This document shows positions 1 to 7,872 of a stretch of 23,956 nt of DNA, piece after piece. Location of the stretch: assembly GCA_037380725.1 (NCBI GenBank), contig JARRRL010000006.1:1-23956 (forward strand), read 5' to 3'. Position 1 is the stretch's first letter; the number at the start of each line of letters is the position of its first letter. The stretch comes from JARRRL01 sp037380725 (GTDB lineage Bacteria; Pseudomonadota; Gammaproteobacteria; Pseudomonadales; JANQJO01). The notes below the pieces were generated by a model. The model searched no databases and was not told where the DNA came from. It saw nothing but the letters and a program-made list of their open reading frames with translations. Both the position numbers and the translations under genes were made by a program.

Positions 1-104
1 AGCAACACCCCAGCGCTCGCCACCGACCACCCCAGCTGCATGGCATGCAAGGGCAGCAACAGCATCGCCATGCCATTCGCCAGTGCGACGACAAAAAATG
101 ACAC
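1..104 (-). CDS. Partial hydrophobic membrane protein, MFS-transporter-like N-terminus
   Basis: An open frame on the minus strand runs off the left edge. It reads through a hydrophobic stretch ending in LPLHAMQLGWSVASAGVL, which resembles the first transmembrane helix and following loop of major facilitator superfamily transporters. A GTG at 102-104 is the first standard start after an in-frame TAA near 126-128. An ATT at 117-119 sits a better distance from an AGAGAGG sequence, so the start is uncertain. It lies downstream of modC in the same direction. About 34 codons are visible, so the substrate cannot be named. The family call is inference from composition and pattern only. Confidence 0.4.
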   Translation of the reverse strand, partial: MSFFVVALANGMAMLLLPLHAMQLGWSVASAGVL

Positions 105-134
105 ATATGTACCAAAAATCGTTTGATCCTCTCT

Positions 135-166
135 TTATCCCTGATACCGCTTATCCCTGATAGCGC
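135..166. repeat. Two-copy 16-bp tandem repeat downstream of modC
   Basis: The unit TTATCCCTGATACCGC at 135-150 is followed directly by TTATCCCTGATAGCGC at 151-166, with one mismatch. It lies in the spacer between the modC end and the partial transporter. It looks like a simple slippage duplication. Confidence 0.8.
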
Positions 167-201
167 TCATTCGTTCAGTAATACAGCGCCAATACGACCC
201 T

Positions 202-1241
202 TTATTGATACAACACACAACTGCTGGCCTTAATAATTAAAAAAACCCGATCATGTACTGCCAGCGCCAAGCGTTCCCAACCCCACACACTCAACTCAAC
301 AACGATGTCCACGAAGGCCGCCTCCGTCCGTCCCACCGTACGCGCCATCAACCATCGCTGCTCTCCTCCTGTCCATACTTGTGTAATCCGTGCAGGTAAA
401 ATATTTTGTGCGGATAACAGAGAAGGCGGTGTTTTCGCCACTATAATGTCTCTCGCGGAAATGCTCACTAATACGCTTGACCGAACACACGAGACTGGAT
501 GCGTGAGTAAAGTCGGTCCTCCTGTCGCTTTTCCCAACTCCAAACGGCTGATTTTTAAATCCGCTTGCGTATCAAGCACTCGAGCCGCTAGCATATTTTC
601 AAAGCCTTCCGGATGCCCATCGGCGAGCACATCCTGCGCCAACATCACGTCTTGCACGGCACCGAATTGCTTCGATTTTCCTTTCTCCATGATCAACACA
701 TCATCACACAGGGCTTGTATCTCCACCGGATTGTGTGAAATCAAAATCATGGGAATGTGCAGCAGCTCGCGAATACGATGCAAGAAAGGTAAAATTTTTC
801 GACGCAGACCAACATCCAAGGAAGCCAGCGGTTCGTCCAACAACAATAAGTCCGGGTTTGAACACAAGGCCCGACCCAAGGCAACGATTCACACACGGAC
901 GACAAGGACACCTTATGATGCGCACGTCGCGCACCAATTTGTAAATTTTGTCGCACATTTTTATGTGGAAACAGCAGTCCATCCTGAGGGACATAGCCAA
1001 TATGTCGTTTTTCAGGTGGTCGATTAATGTGGCGTTTCGAATCAAGCCACACTTGATTGTTGAAAAAAATATGCCCATTGACACGCCGTTGCAGACCCGC
1101 AAGGCATCTTAAAAAACTGGTTTTCCCAGATCCAGATGGCGCATAAATGCCAGTCACAGCGTGTTGAAATGTCGCCTTCAATTCCAACTCAAAGGGCAGT
1201 AATTCTACGCGAATCGCCACATCCAGCAATACATCAGTCAT
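202..1241 (-). pseudogene. modC: modC, molybdate ABC transporter ATPase, frameshifted and missing the signature region
   Basis: This would be the cytoplasmic ATPase that powers the ModB channel. It starts at ATG 1241. The first frame carries the Walker A motif (PSGSGKTS), the EKRHIGYVPQD Q-loop and VRQNL. The second frame (from about 888 to 202) carries IVALGRAL, Walker B LLLLDEPLASLD, the H-loop ISHNPVE and a C-terminal TOBE/Mop-type domain. The two frames differ by one phase, and an in-frame TGA lies at 889-891 of the second frame. Compared with E. coli ModC from memory, roughly 20-25 residues are missing between VRQNL and GRAL, including the LSGGE signature. Both flanks are well conserved, so the break is either recent or an assembly error. 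Gene order modA-modB-modC supports the identity. Confidence 0.85.
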
Positions 1242-1318
1242 ACTGGCTCATCTTATGAAACGGTTTTTCTCCGCACAACGCATCGCTGTACAATTGGCGC
1301 TACCCAAAAGGGCCTGTT

Positions 1319-1996
1319 TTATAGTCCTTTTCGCTCTTCAGTGGGCGATAAATATTCGACCGCGTAAATGGCCACCAATCCCAAACTCAACGCCACCAGC
1401 AACAAAACGAGCGCCTCTCGGTCGTTGCCGACCTGTTGCGCCGTATAAATGGCGGACGCAATCGTTTGTGTTTCCCCTGGAATATTACCGGCAATGATCA
1501 CCGTCGCGCCGAACTCACCAATCGCGCGCGTGAACCCCAATATGATCGCCGCCAATAAGCCTTTATACGCCATGGGCAACGTAAAAAACAGAAAGGTTTT
1601 AAGCGGTGAATACCCCAAGGTCCTGGCCATTTCTTCTAAACGTGGATCAACCGCTTCCAGCGCCACACGCGCCGTGCGCACAACTAAGGGCAAGGACATG
1701 ACAATCGCCGCCAATACCGCCCCTTTCCACGTTAACAGCAAATCTAAATCAATGCCCAAGGTGTCACGCCCCAATATTCCCGCCGGGGCCAACAGCTGCA
1801 ACAAGAGATAGCCCACAGCGGTAGGCGGCAACACCAGCGTTACCCCCACCACGCTCGATAAAATACGTTTGCCCCAAAAATCAAATCGAGCCAACACATA
1901 CCCCATCAACACACCAGGAACGAGTGCGATCACGGTTGCTACGGTCGCCACCTGCAAAGTCAATAAGACAGCACTCACACTGGCCTCGTTCAGCAC
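1319..1996 (-). CDS. modB: ModB, molybdate ABC transporter permease
   Basis: This is the inner-membrane channel subunit that receives molybdate from ModA. The 225-residue protein is hydrophobic with about five predicted membrane segments. It contains the EAA loop that docks on the ATPase: EEMARTLGYSPLKTF, then LPMAYKGLLAAIILGF. The motif RAIGEFGATVIIAGNIPGET that follows is typical of ModB. The length is normal for the family. The start is GTG at 1996, preceded by GAGAGG at a good distance. The gene sits 73 nt after modA and 77 nt before modC on the same strand. The C-terminal end (EERKGL) is unremarkable. Family assignment is secure. Confidence 0.95.
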   Translation of the reverse strand: MLNEASVSAVLLTLQVATVATVIALVPGVLMGYVLARFDFWGKRILSSVVGVTLVLPPTAVGYLLLQLLAPAGILGRDTLGIDLDLLLTWKGAVLAAIVMSLPLVVRTARVALEAVDPRLEEMARTLGYSPLKTFLFFTLPMAYKGLLAAIILGFTRAIGEFGATVIIAGNIPGETQTIASAIYTAQQVGNDREALVLLLVALSLGLVAIYAVEYLSPTEERKGL

Positions 1997-2069
1997 TGTT
2001 CGCCTCTCAAGCCTTTTCCCTCAGGTCTCTCACGCCTCTTTTTCTTATCTGCGTACCCCCTCGCCACCC

Positions 2070-2993
2070 TCATCTGACACTCACACTTTCTTCGCTCACA
2101 CTTTCCTCGCGTACAGCCACATCAGGTAGCGTAAAACCATAACTTCGAAAGGTAATCAGCGCCACAGGAGAAGATAGAAATTGCAAAAAGTCTCGCGCCA
2201 AGGCAGCATGGCGCTGAGCGTAATCCGTTTGCGACACGGTCGTGACTGCAGCCCCCTCATAGCGAATCGGCGGCATATCTTTCAGAGTGGGCTCAAATAA
2301 AACGCGGACACGGGGAGACGCCAAGGCATCCGTCTTGTACACCATCCCCACCACATCCGGCAAAGCAGCCACCATCGCCGTAGCGGCGGTCACATCTGAT
2401 GCGGGCAAGACCCGCTTTTGTACAAGCGGCCACAAACTGTGCTCAGATCCCACCATTGAAACGCTGCGCAAATACGTTTTCGCATAACGCCCAACCGGCA
2501 CCACTTCTGGGTCGCCCATGGCAAAATATCGAAACGGTAAGCTCAACAGCTGCTCCGGTGACGACATGCTAAAGGCGCTCGAAGGGTGCGCAATAAACAC
2601 CAGGCGATTGGACAAAAACGAACGCCTTGAAGCATGATCAATCTGATTTTTTTCAGCCAAATAATCCATCCAATGTGTATCTGCTGATAAAAACACGTCT
2701 GCTTTGGGTGCAACAACAATTTGGCGTGCTAACACGTTTGAGCCCGCAAAATTAAATCGCACTCGCACACCCGATTCACGCTCAAACGCCGCGCCAATTT
2801 GCTGCATCACTTGCCCCAAGCTGGCAGCGGCAAACACCAACAATTTATCGTCTTTTTTGGCAATCGGTTCTGCAGCAGCTTTTGCAACCACTTTTGAAAA
2901 AAAGACCGTCCCATAAGCAGCGCTCAACCACAGCACTCCGCTCAATACGCAAAACAATAACGCGCGCCATACGCACACATTTTTTCGACACAT
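2070..2993 (-). CDS. modA: ModA, periplasmic molybdate-binding protein
   Basis: This is the periplasmic solute receptor of the molybdate transporter. The N-terminus has a signal peptide (charged MCRKN, then a hydrophobic stretch to about residue 25). The mature part opens with LLVFAAASLGQVMQQIGAAF, matching the ModA N-terminal oxyanion-binding serine region. The motifs FNFAGSNVLARQI and PKADVFLSAD follow and are also typical. The DVTAATAMVAALPDVVGMVYKTDA stretch is a family hallmark. ATG 2993 is chosen; a TTG at 3011 is open but overlaps the previous stop codon. A GAGGTGG sequence lies 9 nt upstream of the ATG. The protein is 307 residues, longer than E. coli ModA because of a leader linker and an EESVSEESVS tail made by a tandem duplication. 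Confidence 0.93.
   Translation of the reverse strand: MCRKNVCVWRALLFCVLSGVLWLSAAYGTVFFSKVVAKAAAEPIAKKDDKLLVFAAASLGQVMQQIGAAFERESGVRVRFNFAGSNVLARQIVVAPKADVFLSADTHWMDYLAEKNQIDHASRRSFLSNRLVFIAHPSSAFSMSSPEQLLSLPFRYFAMGDPEVVPVGRYAKTYLRSVSMVGSEHSLWPLVQKRVLPASDVTAATAMVAALPDVVGMVYKTDALASPRVRVLFEPTLKDMPPIRYEGAAVTTVSQTDYAQRHAALARDFLQFLSSPVALITFRSYGFTLPDVAVREESVSEESVSVR
2080..2109. repeat. 15-bp tandem duplication in the modA 3' end
   Basis: CTCACACTTTCTTCG at 2080-2094 is repeated at 2095-2109 with one mismatch. On the minus strand it encodes EESVS twice at the extreme C-terminus of ModA. The unit is a multiple of three and leaves the frame intact. Confidence 0.85.
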
Positions 2994-3007
2994 CCCTTCA
3001 ACCCACC

Positions 3008-3841
3008 TCAATCATCACGATAAATAAGGGTACCCACCTGTTCACCATTCAGCGCCGCCCTGATCCGCCCCGGCACCGTACCATTCACAATTTGAAACGC
3101 TTTCACCAAACGCCCCTTGGCTAACAAATCCAATAAAATGGGTTCAAATGGCAAACTGGACAATCCCCGTTCTTTCAATTCGTTTACCCCAATTCGTTCA
3201 ATAAATTGCGCTTTTTTATGCACAACTGGATCAGCATCGTACAAGCCATCGACATCTTTGACTAAGGTAAGGCGCTTACATCCAAAACATTCCGCCAGCA
3301 GCAAGGCACCGGCATCCGTTCGATGCGGCGGTAGGCCTCCCACCACCGGAGTGTGTTCCCACAACGAATACGGTGGGACACCGCTAAAAATGACGCCCGG
3401 CGCTGAATGCAAAAACAAGGGTAATAAATGACCCATTATTTCCGGCGGTATGGCCACAACACCATAGGGCGCTAACAAGGTCCCTAAAATATGCGCGTTT
3501 CCCAGAGCATCGGCTTGCGCCAACTCGGCCAGCACACCCGTCGGCATGCCCAAATCAATCCCCACCGCAAACACATGCCGACTGCGCGCGCCACCCCCCG
3601 TACCAATAATCAACTTATGGTTTTCAAGCGACTCCACCAACTCACTCACTACCGGCAGCACGATGTCGCGCCCCGCATCCACAATCGAACGACCGCCAAT
3701 TTTAATGACTTGTGCATGGGGCAGCATTTTAAATACGGGTGTTTCCGTACTGGCCTGAACGGTTTTATCAATCAGACTTTCCCGCATCAACATGGACCGT
3801 AAATGCGCGCGCTTATCGACCGTGGTATTGTGATCCGTCAC
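3008..3841 (-). CDS. mosA: Molybdenum storage protein subunit, MosA-like (amino acid kinase fold)
   Basis: It is predicted to form, with the MosB-like neighbour, the cytoplasmic cage that stores molybdenum as polyoxomolybdate in an ATP-dependent way. The 277-residue protein has the amino acid kinase fold: VIKIGGRSIVDAGR (44-57), IIGTGGGARSRHVFAVG (78-94), IFSGVPPYSLW (151-161), LPPHRTDAGALLLAE (170-184), LVKDVDGLYDADP (193-205) and IVNGTVPG near 251. These follow Azotobacter MosA/MosB rather than UMP kinase or aspartokinase. RHVFAVGIDLG and NAHIL lean toward MosA, while FSGVPPYSLW leans toward MosB, so the subunit label is tentative. GTG 3841 is preceded by AGGAG at 3850-3854. The stop is 14 nt before modA. 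By remembered alignment, the Azotobacter MosA cluster ligands His140 and His156 are Phe143 and Ser159 here. Confidence 0.85.
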   Translation of the reverse strand: MTDHNTTVDKRAHLRSMLMRESLIDKTVQASTETPVFKMLPHAQVIKIGGRSIVDAGRDIVLPVVSELVESLENHKLIIGTGGGARSRHVFAVGIDLGMPTGVLAELAQADALGNAHILGTLLAPYGVVAIPPEIMGHLLPLFLHSAPGVIFSGVPPYSLWEHTPVVGGLPPHRTDAGALLLAECFGCKRLTLVKDVDGLYDADPVVHKKAQFIERIGVNELKERGLSSLPFEPILLDLLAKGRLVKAFQIVNGTVPGRIRAALNGEQVGTLIYRDD

Positions 3842-3862
3842 GTACAGGCTCCTTCGCTTATG

Positions 3863-3877
3863 TCGCGTTATACGCGA
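3863..3877. other. Perfect inverted repeat between the mosB-like and mosA-like genes
   Basis: TCGCGT-TAT-ACGCGA has 6-bp arms and a 3-nt centre. It begins directly after the stop codon of the mosB-like gene and lies 9 nt upstream of the AGGAG of the mosA-like gene. It is not followed by a T-run, so it is not a standard terminator. It could be an intercistronic mRNA hairpin or a protein site; neither is proven. Confidence 0.6.
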
Positions 3878-4639
3878 TCAATCATCCGCATAAATCATCG
3901 TCCCAACTGACTCGCCATTCAACGCACGCGTTAATTGACCAGGCTCCAGTCCATTCACAATCTGAATCGACCGTCGATGGCGCGCGTTGTTCATCATTTC
4001 CAAGACCGCCCGCTCCACCACCACATCCTGTAAGTCCATTGCCAATAACTCGGTGGTCGAGATATTAGGAATGAACATCGCGTGTTTATCTTTCTTGGGG
4101 TCTGCCGTGTACAAGCCTTTTTCATCTTTAATGTATATCATGGATTTCGCGCCCAACACCTCACTGATTAAATACGAACCGGTATCGGTTCGGTGAGGGG
4201 GGATGCGTCCCCGTGCCGGTGTNNNNNNNNNNNNNNNNNNNNCAAACTGAGTCGGCTCAATAAAAGGAATACCGTGTTTCGCTAACAGATAATGAATCAT
4301 TCGTGCATTTTGCATACTGACAAAAGTACCGAGCACACTCAATGAGCCGGTGGGCAAACCCAAGTCCAAGCCCACACTGTAAGCGTGACGAGCACGCGTC
4401 CCCGCCCCCGTACCAATAATCATTTGATGAGACGGTAAATTACGGACAATTTCATCCATAATCGGAAAAACCGCTTCGCGCCCTCGATCAATAAAGCTTT
4501 GACCACCCAGTTTGATCACATTGGCTTCCGGCAGAATCCGTATGACATCCTGTTGGCGTGTGGCAGCCAATACTGCTGAGTCACTGAGCGAACCGGACAG
4601 GAGCTGCTCACTGAGCGTACTCAGTCGTTGATTCACCAT
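3878..4639 (-). CDS. mosB: Molybdenum storage protein subunit, MosB-like, interrupted by an assembly gap
   Basis: This is a paralogue of the downstream gene and the likely partner subunit of a Mos hetero-oligomer. It shows VIKLGGQSFIDRGREAV, IIGTGAGTRARHAYSVGLDL, LLAKHGIPFIE, then the gap, then RIPPHRTDTGSYL, YIKDEKGLYTADPKKDK, FIPNIS and IQIVNGLEPGQLTRALNG. The KDE-GLYTA-PK and FIP-IS segments match remembered Azotobacter MosB closely. ATG 4639 is chosen: it has GGAG at 4647-4650 and begins MVNQRLSTL. The 43 upstream in-frame codons overlap the methyltransferase end and have no family likeness. The 20 Ns fall where about 27 codons would be expected from the paralogue, so part of the protein is missing from the sequence, not from the organism. 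Both flanks remain in one frame by chance or by design of the gap. Confidence 0.87.
   Translation of the reverse strand: MVNQRLSTLSEQLLSGSLSDSAVLAATRQQDVIRILPEANVIKLGGQSFIDRGREAVFPIMDEIVRNLPSHQMIIGTGAGTRARHAYSVGLDLGLPTGSLSVLGTFVSMQNARMIHYLLAKHGIPFIEPTQFXXXXXXXTPARGRIPPHRTDTGSYLISEVLGAKSMIYIKDEKGLYTADPKKDKHAMFIPNISTTELLAMDLQDVVVERAVLEMMNNARHRRSIQIVNGLEPGQLTRALNGESVGTMIYADD
4223..4242. other. Assembly gap (20 Ns) inside the mosB-like gene
   Basis: A run of 20 undetermined bases interrupts the mosB-like gene. Alignment with the neighbouring paralogue puts 39 residues between the IPPE and LPPHR landmarks. Only 19 positions fit between IEP and IPPHR here, so the real gap is probably about 80 nt. 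Confidence 0.95.
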
Positions 4640-4697
4640 GCTTGATCTCCATCTGTTTATCAGGTTTACCGCAAACGAATTGAAACACGACCGGCGT

Positions 4698-5498
4698 TCA
4701 GCCCAATAAAACGGGGTACAGCACGTAACATCGCTCGGCTTCTGTGGGCATCGCATCCTGGAAAGCATCGCGACACCAGCGCTGCAATTGCATCAAAACA
4801 GTACGCTTAACGGCATCATCCAGCAATAATCCGGCTAGTCCGGGTTTCCGTTCCCAATCACTCAATGCACTCGACACCGAACGTGACATAATCCAGCGAT
4901 CACACAGCTCGGGTGCCAAGCACACATCACCAGCCTGTCTGAACGCCTGTTGCAATAGGTGCAAGTGTTGCTCACCCACACGTGGGCATTGTTGATAACG
5001 CCGCAGTAAATCATGGCAATGACGACGCAGACGTGATTCCCAACTGTCCGCCGGTCGCTCAACACGCCCAATGATAAACAGACCGCTCTGCGATGAAACG
5101 GAGTTGATAACACGATGGGCTTCACGAACGCTATGCTCAATATCAAGCCAATGCGCCGCCCGGGATACAAAAACAACATCCACACTGTGGTCCGCTACGG
5201 GCCATGGATCATTACCATCGGCCTGTTTCAACGTGAGCGCACCGGCGACAGCGCGACGCTCAAACTGCCGCAGCATCTGCGTGGACACATCAATCCCCGT
5301 ATAATAACCAAATACCGATGACAGCAAAACACCCAACTGCCCGGTTCCGCAACCGATCTCCAAGATGGCTTTGTTTTGACTCGCCGCACTGACTGCCGCT
5401 ATACGACGGACCAGCGCCTGGCAGGTTGAAGCACGCAAACCAGCTCGTTGCTCAAATACAGCCGCCTGCGAATCATACATGGACTCGGGATTTGGCAT
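4698..5498 (-). CDS. Class I SAM-dependent methyltransferase of unknown substrate
   Basis: The protein has the Rossmann-type SAM site: ILEIGCGTGQLG (motif I, glycine-rich) and GIDVSTQML (acidic residue for the ribose). ADGNDPWPVADHSVDVVFVSRAAHWLD then covers motifs II-III. The C-terminal third is predicted helical and does not suggest a substrate. ATG 5498 is chosen because AGGGA lies 8 nt upstream; a GTG at 5516 is also open, 6 nt from the oxidase stop codon, but has no ribosome binding site. It lies between the multicopper oxidase and the mosB-like gene on the same strand (58 nt to mosB), so it may belong to the same transcript. Whether it has any role in molybdenum handling cannot be told. 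The UbiE/BioC-like fold is general and not a functional call. Confidence 0.85.
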   Translation of the reverse strand: MPNPESMYDSQAAVFEQRAGLRASTCQALVRRIAAVSAASQNKAILEIGCGTGQLGVLLSSVFGYYTGIDVSTQMLRQFERRAVAGALTLKQADGNDPWPVADHSVDVVFVSRAAHWLDIEHSVREAHRVINSVSSQSGLFIIGRVERPADSWESRLRRHCHDLLRRYQQCPRVGEQHLHLLQQAFRQAGDVCLAPELCDRWIMSRSVSSALSDWERKPGLAGLLLDDAVKRTVLMQLQRWCRDAFQDAMPTEAERCYVLYPVLLG

Positions 5499-5522
5499 AA
5501 ACAGCATCCCTGACACCGTGCA

Positions 5523-7640
5523 TCACGGACACATGGGCGGTGGCTGAATGGTGGCGGACACACATTCCGAACCGCCATCACTCGTCGGAACACCCCAATT
5601 CCCATTAGGGCATGTCGCGATCACATTTTGCATCATGCCCCGATCTTCATGACCCAAAATATGACAGTGATCAACAAATTCACCCGTAAAATTTAACGCT
5701 TGGTACCGAATTATCGCCTGGCCAAACTCCGTCGCCGGCGGTTCAGGCGGCGGTGCCTTTGGAGCAATGGAATCGGTTTTCGCCAACGGCAACGCCAACG
5801 TATCCATCCATACATACGGCGGACGGTATGTGGTCTCTACCACTGCATCACCATCATACGATTTAGTGGAAATCAATTGAAACGGATTCGTGTGAATGTG
5901 AAAAGGGTGTTTGACTTGACTGTTGTTTTCCAACTGAATCTGATTCACCTCTTCCAGGGTGAACGATTCATCGATGCACGTCGCATCATAGGGTTTATCG
6001 TTAATCGTAAAAAACACCTCACTGGCCTTGGTTTGACCTGACATTTGATACGTGATGACGTTATTGGGTTTCGGCGGCGCGGGCAAATCCGCTAAATAAG
6101 CCGGCAATTTTGGAAACTCATCGCGAGTCGGAAAATCCATTTTTTTCGCATCCCCTTCAACCACCAATATCAACAAGGCGGGATTGCGGCTTTGATCACC
6201 CGTTTGTTGTTGCAAGCCCACGATCGCCCGTGTGCGCGCATCGACCCGCTTGGTGGCCTCATCGCCCAATGCGGTCATCAGGCGGTGCGTCATGAGATAG
6301 GTCCCTTTTTCCAATGGTGCTTGCACCAGCAAATCGATTCGATTCCCCGGATTCAGGGTAAAATCGCCTGGCGTGGGATCGTCGTCTGCGCGACAATCCG
6401 GTCCATTGATTACCGTTTGGCAGAGATAGTTTTCAGGTGCAAATTGCACCCCATCCATTGCAATTTGACGCACCACAGGATCGGGTTTATCCCCATTAGC
6501 CTGCTCTTCAAAACCAATATCCAATTGTGCGGCCACCTGCATGGTGGCGCCCACAAAACGCCAGCGCTGAATTTCACCCGGATGCATTTTCACAATCGGA
6601 CTCGCTTGGCCATTCACCAAAGGATAACGCGCTTGCGTTCCCCCCAAACCGGGCAACTGATCATCCAGCTGTTGCACCACCATCAGTCGGTCTTCTAATT
6701 TCTGCCCCTGACGCGCATAAATCGCATCAAGTTGACGATCAAATTCCCCGTGCACTTCAAACGTACCCACGAGGCCATTCAACACCTGCATGGCGGTCGC
6801 ACCATGTTTATGCGCGTGATACCAGTGTGTGCCCGGCGCTTGATTGCCCCGTAACGGCGGCACATCGTATTTGTAATGACCCACAACGGTATCGCCATGC
6901 GGATGAGCTGAATAAGTGCTACGAGATGAACCAAACGGCTCCAAGCTTAAAAGCACATAATCTTGATGCGGTTGAGGCGAAATGTGAAACCCATGAAAAT
7001 GAAAATTGGTGACGTTATTGCCATGAAAACAATTGGGCGCTTTATAATGCGGATTATCTGCGTCGTTCGCTAAGGGTTCACACTCACCATAATCATTCGA
7101 CGCCGTCAAGTAATTGTACAAAGTCATTTTAAAACGCGAACCGTCTGCTCGATCCGGCGCAGTGCCCGTATTCAAGATAAACGTCGGTCCGGGAGCGCTC
7201 CAGGCGATATTCGGATCGTACGGATCCGCAGGATTAATCGGGCGAGCATGATCCTTCGGGAAACCATACGTGCGCAAACTTTTGACTTGCCATTCCCAGC
7301 GTTTATCATCCGACGACCAAATGGGAACACACCGTTCGATTTCGCGCACCACCAACTGGGTTTGCAAAACGTCATCGGCATTCGGCGAAATTTCCTGGGG
7401 TTGTAACAGCACATTTCGACTCACCGGACCACTGCACGGCGCCACGCTGTTGTGCAGTGCAATATTCAATTCAGGCGTCTGAGCAAATTTCACGAGCGGA
7501 GGCGATACTCGATCCTTGGACTGTGACGTTGCCATATGGGATGACTTTGTTGTTTCACAACTTGTCAATAACGCGGTCATTGCCGTAATCAGAACCACCC
7601 CGGATTTACGATGCCAATCGCGCGCATTAAATGTATTCAT
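5523..7640 (-). CDS. Multicopper oxidase, predicted lipoprotein
   Basis: This is an exported copper enzyme that would oxidise a substrate and reduce oxygen to water. It is 705 residues. A lipoprotein signal ends in LLTSC with Cys28 as the lipid site. All four copper motifs are present: HFHGFH (214-219), HWYHAHKHG (272-280), HPFHIH (578-583) and HCHILGHEDRGM (658-669), the last giving the type 1 ligands including an axial Met. It is longer than CueO or typical laccases, with extra Cys-containing loops. ATG 7640 is preceded by AAAGGA at 6 nt; upstream in-frame codons are rejected. The methyltransferase follows within 6-25 nt. The substrate is unknown: metal ion, phenolic or other. The context next to mos/mod genes hints at metal handling, but that is inference. 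Confidence 0.92.
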   Translation of the reverse strand: MNTFNARDWHRKSGVVLITAMTALLTSCETTKSSHMATSQSKDRVSPPLVKFAQTPELNIALHNSVAPCSGPVSRNVLLQPQEISPNADDVLQTQLVVREIERCVPIWSSDDKRWEWQVKSLRTYGFPKDHARPINPADPYDPNIAWSAPGPTFILNTGTAPDRADGSRFKMTLYNYLTASNDYGECEPLANDADNPHYKAPNCFHGNNVTNFHFHGFHISPQPHQDYVLLSLEPFGSSRSTYSAHPHGDTVVGHYKYDVPPLRGNQAPGTHWYHAHKHGATAMQVLNGLVGTFEVHGEFDRQLDAIYARQGQKLEDRLMVVQQLDDQLPGLGGTQARYPLVNGQASPIVKMHPGEIQRWRFVGATMQVAAQLDIGFEEQANGDKPDPVVRQIAMDGVQFAPENYLCQTVINGPDCRADDDPTPGDFTLNPGNRIDLLVQAPLEKGTYLMTHRLMTALGDEATKRVDARTRAIVGLQQQTGDQSRNPALLILVVEGDAKKMDFPTRDEFPKLPAYLADLPAPPKPNNVITYQMSGQTKASEVFFTINDKPYDATCIDESFTLEEVNQIQLENNSQVKHPFHIHTNPFQLISTKSYDGDAVVETTYRPPYVWMDTLALPLAKTDSIAPKAPPPEPPATEFGQAIIRYQALNFTGEFVDHCHILGHEDRGMMQNVIATCPNGNWGVPTSDGGSECVSATIQPPPMCP

Positions 7641-7800
7641 ACAGAATCCTTTCTGTTCAATCATGCCCTTCCGCAACCGAAGTGAAGCCGTATCACTGCC
7701 TGATTCGCCGAGCCAGTGTATATCAAATGATACGAGCTTGAAACAGCGCATTGAGCGCCCACTGTACGAAGCACGCTCAACACACTTGATAAGAAGGATT

Positions 7801-7823
7801 AAAGGTGCCAGATAAACACCTTT
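7801..7823. other. Hairpin, possible terminator
   Basis: AAAGGTG (7801-7807) pairs with CACCTTT (7817-7823) around a 9-nt loop. On the plus strand it is followed by TTATTTA, on the minus strand by TTAATCC, so the U-tract is weak for cysQ, the only gene ending nearby. Terminator function is possible but not shown. Confidence 0.35.
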
Positions 7824-7854
7824 TTATTTATGGATGACCCAAAACACACCACAA

Positions 7855-7872
7855 GTGGTCAAGCTTGATCAC
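7855..7872. promoter_or_regulatory. Near-perfect 18-bp palindrome, candidate operator
   Basis: GTGGTCAAGCTTGATCAC is self-complementary except at one pair. It sits about 215 nt upstream of the oxidase start in an otherwise gene-free region. It does not match the CueR or ModE consensus as I remember them. A binding site for an unknown dimeric regulator is inference. Confidence 0.4.

Noticed and set aside
305..1027. 240-residue open frame on the plus strand
   Set aside because: It is antisense to modC, shows no domain pattern and has composition typical of a shadow frame.
3008..4639. Aspartokinase or UMP kinase identity for the two amino-acid-kinase proteins
   Set aside because: The GGQS/GGRS, RARH/RSRH, PPHRTD and DGLY-ADP patterns follow Mos proteins, and the modABC context agrees.
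4640..4768. Upstream extension of the mosB-like gene
   Set aside because: It overlaps the methyltransferase 3' end and has no similarity to storage proteins. ATG 4639 has a good ribosome binding site.
6192..7012. Two overlapping plus-strand open frames of more than 160 codons
   Set aside because: They are antisense to the multicopper oxidase, whose copper motifs confirm the minus-strand frame.
7641..7751. Upstream extension of the multicopper oxidase
   Set aside because: It would bury the lipoprotein signal. ATG 7640 has AAAGGA at proper spacing and gives a clean lipobox.
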